Assembly: GCA_900466475.1 (NCBI GenBank)
Contig: UBMI01000029.1
Location: forward strand, 94,037 to 158,036
Direction of reading: 5' to 3'
Source of the DNA: Hyphomicrobiales bacterium
GTDB taxonomy: Bacteria > Pseudomonadota > Alphaproteobacteria > Rhizobiales > Rhizobiaceae
DNA length: 64,000 nt
Under the pieces are notes generated by a model, which was not told the DNA's origin, made no database searches, and saw only the letters and a list, made by a program, of their open reading frames with translations. Below are positions 44,151 through 52,290 of the stretch, in pieces; the stretch's first letter is position 1; the number at the start of each line of letters is the position of its first letter. The position numbers were made by a program, and so were the translations under genes.

Positions 44151-44668
44151 TTCAGCATCGAGGCAACATGCTCGGCATGCTGCTCATGGCCTTCGAAGAG
44201 TTTCAGGCCGGTTTCGAGCAGGCTCTTCAGGTCCGGGTTCTGCGCGGCCGGGATCAGCGTCGTCTTCAGGGCGTTGTTGACCGCCTTGTGATAGGCGACC
44301 TCATTGTCGACATAGGCCTTGTCGAAGGCGGCGCCCTTCAGTTTGGAGAGTTTCTCCCGCTCCTTTTTCGCATCGGCACTCAGCGATTTGCTGGTATCAT
44401 TGTCCTCGGGCGTCACCTTCAGCTTCTTGACGAGATCGAGCGCCTGCTTGTTGACGGCCTCGTGGTCGCGGATCATGTCCTTGGCGAAGGCAACGACCTC
44501 CTTGTCTTTCGATTTCTCGACCGCCTGCTTGGCTGCCTCGATGTCGATGACGCCGGCCGTGTAGGCGATATGGGCGATCTGTGGATCGGTGGGGGCTGGC
44601 CCGGCGGCAAGGGCTGCGGGCGCGGAGAGCGCCATGGCGGCGAGGGCGGCGATAAGGTGTTTGTGCAT
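44147..44668 (-). CDS. DUF4142 family secreted protein
   Basis: The ATG at 44668 follows GGAGG at 7 nt and opens MHKHLIAALAAMALSAPAAL, a signal peptide. The mature part is a ferritin-like helical DUF4142 domain: HIAYTAGVIDIEAAKQAVEK, VVAFAKDMIRDHEAVNKQAL and DKAYVDNEVAYHKAVNNALK. DUF4142 proteins are envelope proteins of uncertain function, frequent near ECF sigma factors. It is first in a two-gene operon with the cupredoxin. Confidence 0.88.
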   Translation of the reverse strand: MHKHLIAALAAMALSAPAALAAGPAPTDPQIAHIAYTAGVIDIEAAKQAVEKSKDKEVVAFAKDMIRDHEAVNKQALDLVKKLKVTPEDNDTSKSLSADAKKEREKLSKLKGAAFDKAYVDNEVAYHKAVNNALKTTLIPAAQNPDLKSLLETGLKLFEGHEQHAEHVASMLK

Positions 44669-44717
44669 CTGGTCCTCCATCCGGCTGATAGGTGCCGGTC
44701 GATGTTTCCTACGCAGG

Positions 44718-44798
44718 ATTGGATGCCGGTATCGGGCTGGCGTTCCCGAAAGATTTTTTCGGGATGCCGGGAACCTTTGGCTTGCCCCGGCATCCAAT
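44718..44798. promoter_or_regulatory. Mirror-image divergent ECF-type promoters
   Basis: Reading forward, CGGGAAC (44768-44774) is followed after 12 nt by CCGGCATCCAAT (44787-44798). Reading backward, the same CGGGAAC (44748-44742) and, after exactly 12 nt, CCGGCATCCAAT (44729-44718) recur. GGGAAC as a -35 element is characteristic of ECF sigma factors. The two identical half-sites, 19 nt apart, point at the ECF gene and at the DUF4142-cupredoxin operon. Confidence 0.7.
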
Positions 44799-44816
44799 GC
44801 GGAAAAAGGATGAGCC

Positions 44817-45497
44817 ATGACGTTTCAGGCAGAGATATCGCTGGCGGATAGAAGCGACCCCGAGCTGGTGGCGCTGACGCTGGCGAACGATATCAGGGGT
44901 TTCCGCGCCATCATGCGGCGCTATAACCGGCGGCTCTTCCGCGTTGCCCGCGGCATTCTGCGCGACGATGCGATGGCGGAAGACGCGCTGCAGGATGCCT
45001 ATCTCAAGGCATTCCGGCACCTGGCCGATTTCCAGGGCGCCAGCGCCTTTTCCACCTGGCTGACGCGCATCGTCATGAACGAGGCGCTCGGCCGCCTTCG
45101 CAGGGAACGCCGCATGCCGGAAGTCTCCGTCGATACGGCGGCGATGCAAAGCCGCGTCGTCGATTTTCCCACCGGTTCGCCCATCGACAATCCCGAGATC
45201 ACCATGGCGCAGCGACAGATCCTGAAACTCGTGGAAGAGGCGACCGACAGCCTGCCGGAAGAATACCGGCTCGTCTTCATCCTCAGGGTGATCGAGGAGA
45301 TGAGCGTCGAGGAAACCGCCGAAATGCTGTCGCTCAAGCCCGAAACCGTGCGCAGCCGCCTGCATCGCGCCCGCGCCCTGCTGCGCCGCCAGCTCGACGC
45401 TTTGATCGGACCGGTGGCAATGGATGCCTTTCCCTTCGCCGGCTGGAAATGCGACCGGCTGACGGAGCGGGTGATGGCGCGGCTGGAGCCCAAGTAA
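44817..45497 (+). CDS. ECF-type RNA polymerase sigma factor
   Basis: The 226-residue protein has sigma region 2 (RRYNRRLFRVARGILRDDAM, AEDALQDAYLKAFRHLADFQ, FSTWLTRIVMNEALGRLRRE) and region 4 (DSLPEEYRLVFILRVIEEMS, VEETAEMLSLKPETVRSRLH). A short carboxy extension contains KCDRLTERVMARL. No anti-sigma gene follows. A ribosome site GGAAAAAGGA precedes the ATG. The mirror-image promoter element upstream suggests that it activates its own gene and the divergent operon. Confidence 0.93.
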   Translation: MTFQAEISLADRSDPELVALTLANDIRGFRAIMRRYNRRLFRVARGILRDDAMAEDALQDAYLKAFRHLADFQGASAFSTWLTRIVMNEALGRLRRERRMPEVSVDTAAMQSRVVDFPTGSPIDNPEITMAQRQILKLVEEATDSLPEEYRLVFILRVIEEMSVEETAEMLSLKPETVRSRLHRARALLRRQLDALIGPVAMDAFPFAGWKCDRLTERVMARLEPK

Positions 45498-45530
45498 GGG
45501 CCGGACGGTGAGGGCAGCAAAGTGAGGGCG

Positions 45531-45668
45531 CTATTTCGGCTCCGGCTGCTGGATGACCGCCGGCGGCTTGTCGCCCTTGGCGCTGCCGCCGCCAAACATC
45601 TGCACCGCCAATATGCCGACGACGGATGCGATCATCAGCGCCAGGATTAACATCATCAGCATTCGCAT
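45531..45668 (-). CDS. Small single-pass membrane protein, 45 residues
   Basis: On the reverse strand ATG 45668 opens MRMLMMLILALMIASVVGIL, a membrane helix. The sequence continues AVQMFGGGSAKGDKPPAVIQ and ends QPEPK before a TAG at 45531. Amino-terminal helix, glycine linker and proline/lysine tail are typical of small rhizobial membrane proteins. It lies convergent to the ECF gene with a 33-bp gap. Confidence 0.55.
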   Translation of the reverse strand: MRMLMMLILALMIASVVGILAVQMFGGGSAKGDKPPAVIQQPEPK

Positions 45669-45860
45669 CGGGCGATCCGATCAGGTGATTGTTGCCCGGA
45701 TAACTTGCCCGAACGGCGTTCGTTCCCGCCTGGCGGCAGGTGCGTGCTATTTCAGCACTTCCTAACTCATGCTATCGATGGCTGCATCGTTCCCGTTCCA
45801 TCGGGTTCGATCAGTTCTCATCAGGTCATTGTTCATCCCGGCCGCTCAGGGGAAAGTGCC

Positions 45861-46280
45861 ATGAACAAAGAGCATGTCGCAGCACTCTTTTCGCATGTCG
45901 AACAGGGCGATGGCGCGGGCTTTTTCGCCCATGTCGCCGATGATGTGAACTGGACGGTCATGGGCACGCATCCGCTTGCAGGCCATTACCGCTCCAAGCA
46001 GGAATTCTTCGCCGCCACTTTCGAGAAGCTGCACAAGGTGCTGCCCGAGGGCACCCGGCTCTCCACGCAAAACATCCTCATCGACGGCGACTGGGCGATC
46101 GTCGAGCTCCGCTCCATGGCGACAGCCCGCGACGGCATGCGCTTCGACAACCGCTACTGCTGGCTCTGCCGCTTCCAGGGTGAAACGATCGTCGAAGTGC
46201 GCGCCTATCTCGACAGCTGGCTGGTCGGCGAACTCTTCCGGCGCAATCCTGTCGGGGCGCGCGGTTCGGCGACGGCGTGA
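45861..46280 (+). CDS. SnoaL-like (NTF2-fold) protein
   Basis: The 139-residue protein (ATG 45861, after GGGGAAAG) has MNKEHVAALFSHVEQGDGAG, DDVNWTVMGTHPLAGHYRSK and DGDWAIVELRSMATARDGMR, then RYCWLCRFQGETIVEVRAYL with DSWLVGELF. This is the SnoaL-like ketosteroid-isomerase fold. Such proteins bind or isomerise small molecules. The catalytic role is unknown, and it is transcribed alone. Confidence 0.82.
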   Translation: MNKEHVAALFSHVEQGDGAGFFAHVADDVNWTVMGTHPLAGHYRSKQEFFAATFEKLHKVLPEGTRLSTQNILIDGDWAIVELRSMATARDGMRFDNRYCWLCRFQGETIVEVRAYLDSWLVGELFRRNPVGARGSATA

Positions 46281-46317
46281 CGGGTGCGTCCTAGTCGGTC
46301 CACCCGCCACAGGTCCA

Positions 46318-47286
46318 TCACGGTATCAGCACCAGCTTGCCCTTCGTGGCGCGGCTTTCCATCGCGGCATGCGCGCCTGCCGCTTCGGCCAGCGGGTACG
46401 CGGCATCGATATGCACTCTCATCTCACCCCGCGAGATCCACTCGAAGAGCTGTGCCGTATGCCGGCGAAGCAGTTCGGGCGTGTGGATATGGTCGGCGAA
46501 GACGGCATAGCCGATCTTGATGCTTTTCGGCAGGCTCATGATATCGAGCGGGCCGGGGCCGCCGAGAACGGGGCCGAACCAGCAGAAGGTGCCGGAGCGG
46601 CGCAGCGACGCGAGCGAGCCGGCGAAGGTTTCCGGTCCCGATCCGTCATAGACGACGTCTACGCCTTCGCCGCCGGTGAGTTTCAGCACTTCGTCGGCGA
46701 AGGTGCCGGCGGGATCGACGATGACATGGTCGGCGCCCGCTTGCCTGGCGATGGCGGCCTTTTCCTGGCTGGAGACGCGGCCGATCACCCGGCCGCCGCG
46801 CGATTTGATAATCTGCGTCAGCAACAGGCCGAGACCGCCGGCAGCTGCATGGACGAGGGCCGTGTCACCTGGCTGGACCGGGTAGAAATCCGTCGCGAAA
46901 TGGCTGGCGGTCAGGCCCTGCATCATCACGCCGGCGGCCGTCCTGTCGTCGATATCGTCGGGCACCGGCACCAGCGAGCCCGCGGGAATTGCGATGCGCT
47001 CGGCATAGCTTCCGGGCGCATAGACCCAGGCGACGCGCTGGCCCGGCCGAAACTCCGTCACGCCTTCACCCAGGGCCAGCACCCGGCCGGCGCCTTCGAC
47101 GCCCATGATCTTGGGGTTCGGCATCTCCTTCCAGAGGCCGCCGCGGCGCGCACCGATATCCATGAAATTGACGCCGGCGGCGGCAATCTCCACCAGAACC
47201 TGACCGGGGCCGGCGACAGGCTCCGGCTGCTCGGTCAGTTGCAGTACGTCAGGCCCGCCGGGGCCGCTCATGATGACAGCTTTCAT
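46318..47286 (-). CDS. NADPH:quinone oxidoreductase-like protein (zinc-independent MDR family)
   Basis: The 322-residue protein has the medium-chain reductase layout: MKAVIMSGPGGPDVLQLTEQ, AAAGVNFMDIGARRGG and GVEGAGRVLALGEGVTEFRP. The cofactor motif ALVHAAAGGLGLLLTQIIKS follows, and then GADHVIVDPAGTFADEVLKL with DVVYDGSGPETF. Zinc ligands are absent, as in quinone oxidoreductases. It lies 12 bp after the Gfo/Idh/MocA gene and ends the three-gene operon. Confidence 0.9.
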   Translation of the reverse strand: MKAVIMSGPGGPDVLQLTEQPEPVAGPGQVLVEIAAAGVNFMDIGARRGGLWKEMPNPKIMGVEGAGRVLALGEGVTEFRPGQRVAWVYAPGSYAERIAIPAGSLVPVPDDIDDRTAAGVMMQGLTASHFATDFYPVQPGDTALVHAAAGGLGLLLTQIIKSRGGRVIGRVSSQEKAAIARQAGADHVIVDPAGTFADEVLKLTGGEGVDVVYDGSGPETFAGSLASLRRSGTFCWFGPVLGGPGPLDIMSLPKSIKIGYAVFADHIHTPELLRRHTAQLFEWISRGEMRVHIDAAYPLAEAAGAHAAMESRATKGKLVLIP

Positions 47287-47298
47287 CTTCTCTCTCCT

Positions 47299-48390
47299 TC
47301 AAAGCTTGCGCGGCTTGCCGCCGCTGGTCTCGATCGCATCGATCAGCCGGTGCAGCGCCACGGCATCGTCGAAATCGGGGCTGGTATGCGTGCCATCCTT
47401 GATATCGGCGGCGAGCCTGAGATAGGCGGTCGCCACACTCTGCGACGGACCCTCGGCAAAGCGGTCGGCGCCGTAGCGGCCAGGGATCTCCAGCTCGTGC
47501 AGGGTCTCGTCGCCGGTCGCGCCCATCAGCGTGAAGCCGCCGATGCCGACATAACCGACCGGGCTCGTCAGGATCAGGTCGCCCTTCGTGCCATTGATCT
47601 CGATGCGGAAATTCGTGCCGCGCGACAGGCCGCCGCGGAAATGCGCGGCGACGACGGTGCCGTTTTCCAGCGTGCCGCTGACAACGAGCTGATCGGGAAC
47701 GGTCATCGGCAGGATCTCGCCGGTTTCCTCGATGCGGGTCGTCTTGCGCCGCGTGGCGAGATTGCCGGTCACCGTTTCGAAGCGGCTTGCGAGCATATCG
47801 GTCAGCCCGTCGATCGAATGGGCGAAGACGACGTTCTGCATGCCGACGCCCTTGGATGGATCGAGCGTATAGGCGAAGGTCTCGCTCATGCTTTCGCCGA
47901 AGGTGATGCCGGAGCCGACCATGGTGGCCGAGAGCACTTCGCCGAGATAACCTTCGGCGATGAGATCCTTGATATAGGCAAAGGCCGGGACGGCGCGGGT
48001 CTGCAGACCGATGCTGGTGGCGACACCCTTGTCGCGGGCGAGATCGCGCATGGCGGTGGCATCGGCAAGGTTCATGCCGAGCGGCCATTCGGAGAACACC
48101 GCCTTGCCGGCGGCAACGGCCTTTTCCACCAGTTCGCGGTGATGCGTCACCTTCACGCTGATGACGACGAGATCGACCTCGGGATGGCCGATCAGTTCAT
48201 CGGCGGAGCCGAGCGCATGGGGAACGCCGTATTTCTCGGCGGCGGCCTTGGCGACATCAGGCCTGTTGTGGCTGATTGCGGTCAGGCGGAATTCGGGCAG
48301 CTGCGCGAGTGCCGGAATATGGGCAATGGTCGCCCAGCCCTTGTCGGGGTGAACGCCGATAATGCCGACGCGGATCGGTGTCTTGCTCAT
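47299..48390 (-). CDS. Gfo/Idh/MocA family oxidoreductase
   Basis: The 363-residue protein has the NAD-binding motif IRVGIIGVHPDKGWATIAHI, ADELIGHPEVDLVVISVKVT and the WPLGMN equivalent of the EKP catalytic motif, in which the lysine is not obvious. The substrate domain includes HFRGGLSRGTNFRIEINGTK. Replacement of the EKP motif by SEWPLGM suggests altered catalysis. Its start overlaps the upstream NTF2-like gene as ATGA. Confidence 0.86.
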   Translation of the reverse strand: MSKTPIRVGIIGVHPDKGWATIAHIPALAQLPEFRLTAISHNRPDVAKAAAEKYGVPHALGSADELIGHPEVDLVVISVKVTHHRELVEKAVAAGKAVFSEWPLGMNLADATAMRDLARDKGVATSIGLQTRAVPAFAYIKDLIAEGYLGEVLSATMVGSGITFGESMSETFAYTLDPSKGVGMQNVVFAHSIDGLTDMLASRFETVTGNLATRRKTTRIEETGEILPMTVPDQLVVSGTLENGTVVAAHFRGGLSRGTNFRIEINGTKGDLILTSPVGYVGIGGFTLMGATGDETLHELEIPGRYGADRFAEGPSQSVATAYLRLAADIKDGTHTSPDFDDAVALHRLIDAIETSGGKPRKL

Positions 48391-48857
48391 GGCTGTGTTT
48401 CCTGGTTGTCGTTGAATTCGAGGATGGTGCGCTTCAGCTCAAGCCGCGCGATGCGCCAGCCCTGCGGCGTCCGCTTCCATGTCTCGTGGTAGTGACCGTA
48501 GCCGTGCATGCGCGCCGGCTGGCCGGGGGCGGGGGCGGCGTTGACGACGATGTCTTCCATCGCCCAGGTCGCCGATATCTCGCTGTCGGAGATCAGGTCG
48601 ATCTCCTCATTGTGGATGTGATGGCTGGAGCGCGCGCCCTGCAGGAAGGCCGTCGTCACCGCCATGAAGGCATCCCTGTCGTCGAAGGCGGCGATCAGGC
48701 CGCCATCGGGGTCGACCATGCGGATGCCGACATCGGGCAGCAACAGGGCGGCGAAATCGTCCCATTGCCTGGTATCGATGAACCGGCAATAGCGCGCCTT
48801 GGCCCGCCTGACCTCGCCGATCGGATCTGTCTGTTCGGTGGAAACTGGATTTGTCAT
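48387..48857 (-). CDS. NTF2-like/SnoaL-type protein
   Basis: The 156-residue protein starts MTNPVSTEQTDPIGEVRRAK and has AKARYCRFIDTRQWDDFAAL, SSHHIHNEEIDLISDSEISA and a carboxy part HGYGHYHETWKRTPQGWRIA, the pattern of the SnoaL_4-type NTF2 fold. It is first in the operon with the two oxidoreductases and faces the AraC gene across 103 bp. It may be a lyase, isomerase or ring-hydroxylase-like accessory of the same pathway. Confidence 0.82.
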   Translation of the reverse strand: MTNPVSTEQTDPIGEVRRAKARYCRFIDTRQWDDFAALLLPDVGIRMVDPDGGLIAAFDDRDAFMAVTTAFLQGARSSHHIHNEEIDLISDSEISATWAMEDIVVNAAPAPGQPARMHGYGHYHETWKRTPQGWRIARLELKRTILEFNDNQETQP

Positions 48858-48960
48858 TGCTCTCCGTCCTTGTTTCCGTCCATATAGGGTGCGGACGTTG
48901 GGACGTATGAGCTTCGAAGGTCCATGATTATTGCTCGTTCGTCCAAAGTGGAGGATGAAA

Positions 48961-49920
48961 ATGGATCCGCTAACGGAAATCCTGGGGGATTTCAGCATCC
49001 GCCAGGCAACCTTCACCCGGCTGGAGGCGAGCGCGCCCTGGGCCTGGGCCTCTTCGGGAGAGCCGGTGGTGAAGTTCGTGCTCGTCGTGCGCGGCTCCGG
49101 CATCCTGACGACGGACAGCCACCCGGAGCCGATCTCACTGCGCAGCGGCGATGTCTTCATCATGCTGGATGAGGAGCCCTACCGCATGTACGACCATGAG
49201 GATTCCCTGCCGATGCCCTGCGTCGAGGTGGAGAGGCTCAGGGTCGGAAACCGGATCGAGGTCGGCGGCGGCGGGGCCGTCACCACCTTCGTCAGCGGCA
49301 TGTTCCAGATGGACAGGCTGGAGGCGCGCCCGCTCACGAAAGTCCTGCCGCCGCTTCTGCACCTGAAGCTCGACCAGAACCGCAGCCTGGCCTTCCAGTC
49401 GGTGCTGGAGCTTCTGGCGGCCGAGACGGATGCGCCGGGCCTCGGCTCGGACGCCGTCATCGCCCGGCTGTTCGAGCTGCTCTTCGTCCATGCGGTGCGC
49501 GCCTATTCGGCCATGCCTGGCGGGCCGACGCGGAGCTGGCTTGCGGCCATCGGTGACGCCAATCTGGAGCGGGCGATCCACGCCATGCATGGCGAGCCGG
49601 AAAAGGACTGGACGGTGGAAACGCTCGCCCGCCTCTCGGGCATGTCGCGCTCGGCCTTTGCCGCGCGGTTCAAGGCGGTGGTCGGCCAGAGCCCGCTCGA
49701 TTATCTCACGGGATGGCGGATCTATCGCGCAAGCCGCCTCATCCAGGATCAGCAGATGCCGCTTACCGAAATCGCCCGCGCCGTCGGCTATGAATCGATC
49801 GCCGCCTTCAACCGGGTCTTCAAGCGGGAAACGGGAGCAACGCCGGGAGCTTTCCGCCGCGACGGCGGATTGCCGGCGGCAAGCCACATGGCAGAGCGGA
49901 GCCAGCCGAACTTTCTTTGA
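48961..49920 (+). CDS. AraC-family regulator with cupin-type sensor domain
   Basis: The 319-residue protein starts MDPLTEILGDFSIRQATFTR and has a cupin_6-type amino domain (VKFVLVVRGSGILTTDSHPE, SLRSGDVFIMLDEEPYRMYD). The carboxy-terminal AraC HTH pair follows: TVETLARLSGMSRSAFAARF, SPLDYLTGWRIYRASRLIQD and LTEIARAVGYESIAAFNRVF. The start at 48961 is chosen over upstream ATGs by family length. Divergent placement makes it the likely regulator of the oxidoreductase operon. Confidence 0.92.
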   Translation: MDPLTEILGDFSIRQATFTRLEASAPWAWASSGEPVVKFVLVVRGSGILTTDSHPEPISLRSGDVFIMLDEEPYRMYDHEDSLPMPCVEVERLRVGNRIEVGGGGAVTTFVSGMFQMDRLEARPLTKVLPPLLHLKLDQNRSLAFQSVLELLAAETDAPGLGSDAVIARLFELLFVHAVRAYSAMPGGPTRSWLAAIGDANLERAIHAMHGEPEKDWTVETLARLSGMSRSAFAARFKAVVGQSPLDYLTGWRIYRASRLIQDQQMPLTEIARAVGYESIAAFNRVFKRETGATPGAFRRDGGLPAASHMAERSQPNFL

Positions 49921-49951
49921 TCCGCGGCGTTCCGGATCAAAGGAGTTCACC

Positions 49952-50155
49952 ATGTCCAGACGCAGATTCAGGAAACTCACCCATCGCCTTCTCGGCCGGT
50001 TCGACGAGGTTCAAACCCTGCTCGACCAGATCGAGGGCAGCGCGTCGAAGCTGCGGACGGCCTGCGATGACGAGGCCGAAGAGGAGGGCCTCACGCATCC
50101 GGCGGTGCAGCCGCCGCAATGGCCGCGGCATGGAGCGCCTCCGGCCGCCTTGTAA
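49952..50155 (+). CDS. Small hypothetical protein, 67 residues
   Basis: ATG 49952 follows AAAGGAG at 6 nt. The product is basic at first (MSRRRFRKLTHRLLGRFDEV), then has a helical acidic part (QTLLDQIEGSASKLRTACDD, EAEEEG) and a proline-rich end. It lies 31 bp after the AraC gene on the same strand. I recognise no family, but the ribosome site is strong. Confidence 0.6.
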   Translation: MSRRRFRKLTHRLLGRFDEVQTLLDQIEGSASKLRTACDDEAEEEGLTHPAVQPPQWPRHGAPPAAL

Positions 50156-50161
50156 TGGCGC

Positions 50162-51028
50162 TCAATGGTGCTCGCATCGGCCGGCAAACAGACCCGCATG
50201 AGCGGCAAACAGCGCACTCAGCCTGTCGATGACGGTTCGCACTTCGGGCCGCTGGCGCTCGTCCTCGTGCACGGTGATCCAGATGTCATAGGTCAGGCTG
50301 TCGATCACAGGCCCGGCGCGGACGAGACCGGGGTCGGCATCGCCCATGAAACAGGGCAGCAGGCCGCGGCCGGCGCCGCCGCGGATGAGGTGGGGCAGCA
50401 TCAGCGGCGTGTTCGTCCAGCTGGTGATCCAGTGGTCGGGCTGCTCGAAGGTCCATTTGTCGGCGGGTGTTGTCGCAATCTCGGTTCCCAGTGAAATCCA
50501 GTTGTGATTGGCGGCGCTGAAGGTGGCGGCCTGATAGGCTGCGTGGGCGACGGAGACGGAGCGGCGCGTGGCGAAATTGCCGCGCTCCGGCCTGCCGTGC
50601 ATGAGGGCGAGATGCGCCTCGCGATAGGTCAGGTCCTGGCCGGTGTCGAGCGCCTTGTAGCACATGCGGAACTCGTCTTTCGGGCTCCAGACTTCGGATA
50701 GATGATCGGCGATGAAGCGCAGCGTCCAGGCATCGGCACCGGTCGAAACGATCGGCAGGGTCAGCACGTCGCCGCGCCAGTCCGATATCGCCTCGGCCGC
50801 TTCCTGCATGACGAGAACGCGCTCGAACAGCATCTCGCCATCGCTGGCCAGCAGATAGCCGGTCGGGCCGCGCCGGAAGAGCGTGCGTCCGGTCGCCCGC
50901 TCCAGCGCCAGCATGCGCCGGCCGATCGTCGGGGCGCTGAGGCCCGTGCGCGCGGCAGCACCCGTCAGGCCGCCCGATGTCGCGACATGGAAGAAGAGCT
51001 GCAGGTCATCCCAGCTTGCCTCTTTCAC
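50162..51028 (-). CDS. LysR-family transcriptional regulator, GTG start
   Basis: The 288-residue protein has the amino winged helix (DDLQLFFHVATSGGLTGAAA, RTGLSAPTIGRRMLALERAT) and a LysR effector domain. The effector domain is shorter and more diverged than usual (MCYKALDTGQDLTYREAHLA). Translation begins at GTG 51028 (MKEASWDD). It converges with the 67-residue gene. Its target is not indicated; the nearest divergent gene is the small frame at 51115. Confidence 0.88.
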   Translation of the reverse strand: MKEASWDDLQLFFHVATSGGLTGAAARTGLSAPTIGRRMLALERATGRTLFRRGPTGYLLASDGEMLFERVLVMQEAAEAISDWRGDVLTLPIVSTGADAWTLRFIADHLSEVWSPKDEFRMCYKALDTGQDLTYREAHLALMHGRPERGNFATRRSVSVAHAAYQAATFSAANHNWISLGTEIATTPADKWTFEQPDHWITSWTNTPLMLPHLIRGGAGRGLLPCFMGDADPGLVRAGPVIDSLTYDIWITVHEDERQRPEVRTVIDRLSALFAAHAGLFAGRCEHH

Positions 51029-51114
51029 GGATGAAAACCCCCTTTTATCCGCGCGTCTACCTTTGCCGGGCTTCGCGCCTTAGCTCCGTTGCATCTGTCA
51101 TAGATGGAGGCAGG

Positions 51115-51366
51115 ATGATGCTTCTCAACTGGATCATGCTCGCAAACGAGCTTCACAGGCCTAGCCGCCGGCACAGGAAAGACCCGCTCGCCGATCCGCT
51201 CGATGCGCCGGAATGGGATGGCCTGCGCTGGGCCTTGCCGCTTCTGAGCCTGGTGGCACGGAGACCCTACAGGCTCGACCAGGCTCAGCCGCGGCTGCCG
51301 CTGTCTGCGCGGATCAGATCGATCAGCGCCCGAAGTGCCGCGGAAGTATTGCGGTTGCGCGGGTAG
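51115..51366 (+). CDS. Possible small protein overlapping a LysR gene end
   Basis: ATG 51115 follows GGAGG at about 5 nt and opens MMLLNWIMLANELHRPSRRH, RKDPLADPLDAPEWDGLRWA. The 83-residue frame runs into the tail of the opposite LysR gene by 82 bp. The first 50 residues look plausible for a small membrane-associated protein. The overlapping end looks like antisense of the LysR gene, so the gene may be shorter or spurious. Confidence 0.35.
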   Translation: MMLLNWIMLANELHRPSRRHRKDPLADPLDAPEWDGLRWALPLLSLVARRPYRLDQAQPRLPLSARIRSISARSAAEVLRLRG

Positions 51367-52205
51367 TAGAGGCAAAGGGGGGAGGAGCCCGCCACCCAGT
51401 CTTCCAGCACGGTCACAAGCCTGCCGCTCGCGATCGCCTCAGCGGCGATCGCCCGGGAAATATAGGCAAGCCCCATGCCGGCGATGGCGGCCTTCAGCAT
51501 CAGCGACTGGTCGTCGAGCGTCAGCGCGCCCGGTACATCGATCTCGAGCGTTTCGCCATTCTGTTCGAATTCCCAGCGGTAGATGCCGCCGCCCGATGCC
51601 CGCGAGCGGATGCAGCTGTGGGCGGCCAGATCGAGCGGCGTGCGCGGCGCCGGGTGACCGGCGAAATAGCCGGTCGCGCCCACCACGCAGAAATCGAGAC
51701 CGAAGGGCAGTGGCACGGCCACCATTTCGGCCGGCACGGATTCGGCAAGCCTGATGCCGGCGTCGCAGCCTTCCAGCACCACATCCACCAGCCGGCTTTC
51801 GCTCGACAGCTCCACCTGTACGGCCGGGTGGCGCGCCATGTAGGCCTGTATCAGCGGGGTCAGGATTTCATGGGCGCCGGTGACCGAGCTGTTGATGCGC
51901 AATGTGCCGGAGGGACGCGTGCCATGGCTGCCGGCAGCCTGCATGGCCTGTTCGATGGCGGCCAGCGAAGGAGCCACGCTGGCGATGAACTCCTCGCCGG
52001 CGGAGGTCAGCGAGACGCTGCGGGTCGTGCGGTTGAAGAGGCGGATGCCGAGCCGGTCCTCCAGCGCGCGCACATTGCTGCTCAGCGCTGTCGGCGACAT
52101 CGATAGCGCATCGGCGGCGGCGCGGAAGCTCAGATGCTCGGCAACGGCGATCGCCGCCCTGATTTCGGTGAATCCACCGCCTTCTACTGTGCGGAATATC
52201 GGCAT
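51285..52205 (-). CDS. LysR-family transcriptional regulator
   Basis: The 306-residue protein has the HTH EIRAAIAVAEHLSFRAAADA, LSMSPTALSSNVRALEDRLG and the linker VRLFNRTTRSVSLTSAGEEF, then the effector domain (PSGTLRINSSVTGAHEILTP, CDAGIRLAESVPAEMVAVPL). It is transcribed away from the SDR gene across 85 bp that contain a dyad with a T-N11-A core, so control of the SDR gene and itself is likely. Confidence 0.92.
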   Translation of the reverse strand: MPIFRTVEGGGFTEIRAAIAVAEHLSFRAAADALSMSPTALSSNVRALEDRLGIRLFNRTTRSVSLTSAGEEFIASVAPSLAAIEQAMQAAGSHGTRPSGTLRINSSVTGAHEILTPLIQAYMARHPAVQVELSSESRLVDVVLEGCDAGIRLAESVPAEMVAVPLPFGLDFCVVGATGYFAGHPAPRTPLDLAAHSCIRSRASGGGIYRWEFEQNGETLEIDVPGALTLDDQSLMLKAAIAGMGLAYISRAIAAEAIASGRLVTVLEDWVAGSSPLCLYYPRNRNTSAALRALIDLIRADSGSRG

Positions 52206-52211
52206 GGTTCG

Positions 52212-52236
52212 TCCCGATTTAAACGCCTAATCGGGA
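52212..52236. promoter_or_regulatory. Candidate LysR operator
   Basis: TCCCGATT (52212-52219) and AATCGGGA (52229-52236) form a perfect inverted repeat with a 9-nt spacer. It includes a T-N11-A arrangement (52218 and 52230), the LysR-box pattern. It lies midway between the divergent LysR and SDR genes, only 7 bp from the LysR ATG. Confidence 0.65.
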
Positions 52237-52290
52237 TAATCTCTAGCGCCTATTCTTGTCTCATCCAAGATCGTGAAATGGAGAAAGACA

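Noticed and set aside
45976..48492. An 838-residue open frame on the plus strand
   Set aside because: It runs antisense to the quinone oxidoreductase and Gfo/Idh/MocA genes, which have clear motifs. The long frame arises from third-position GC bias.
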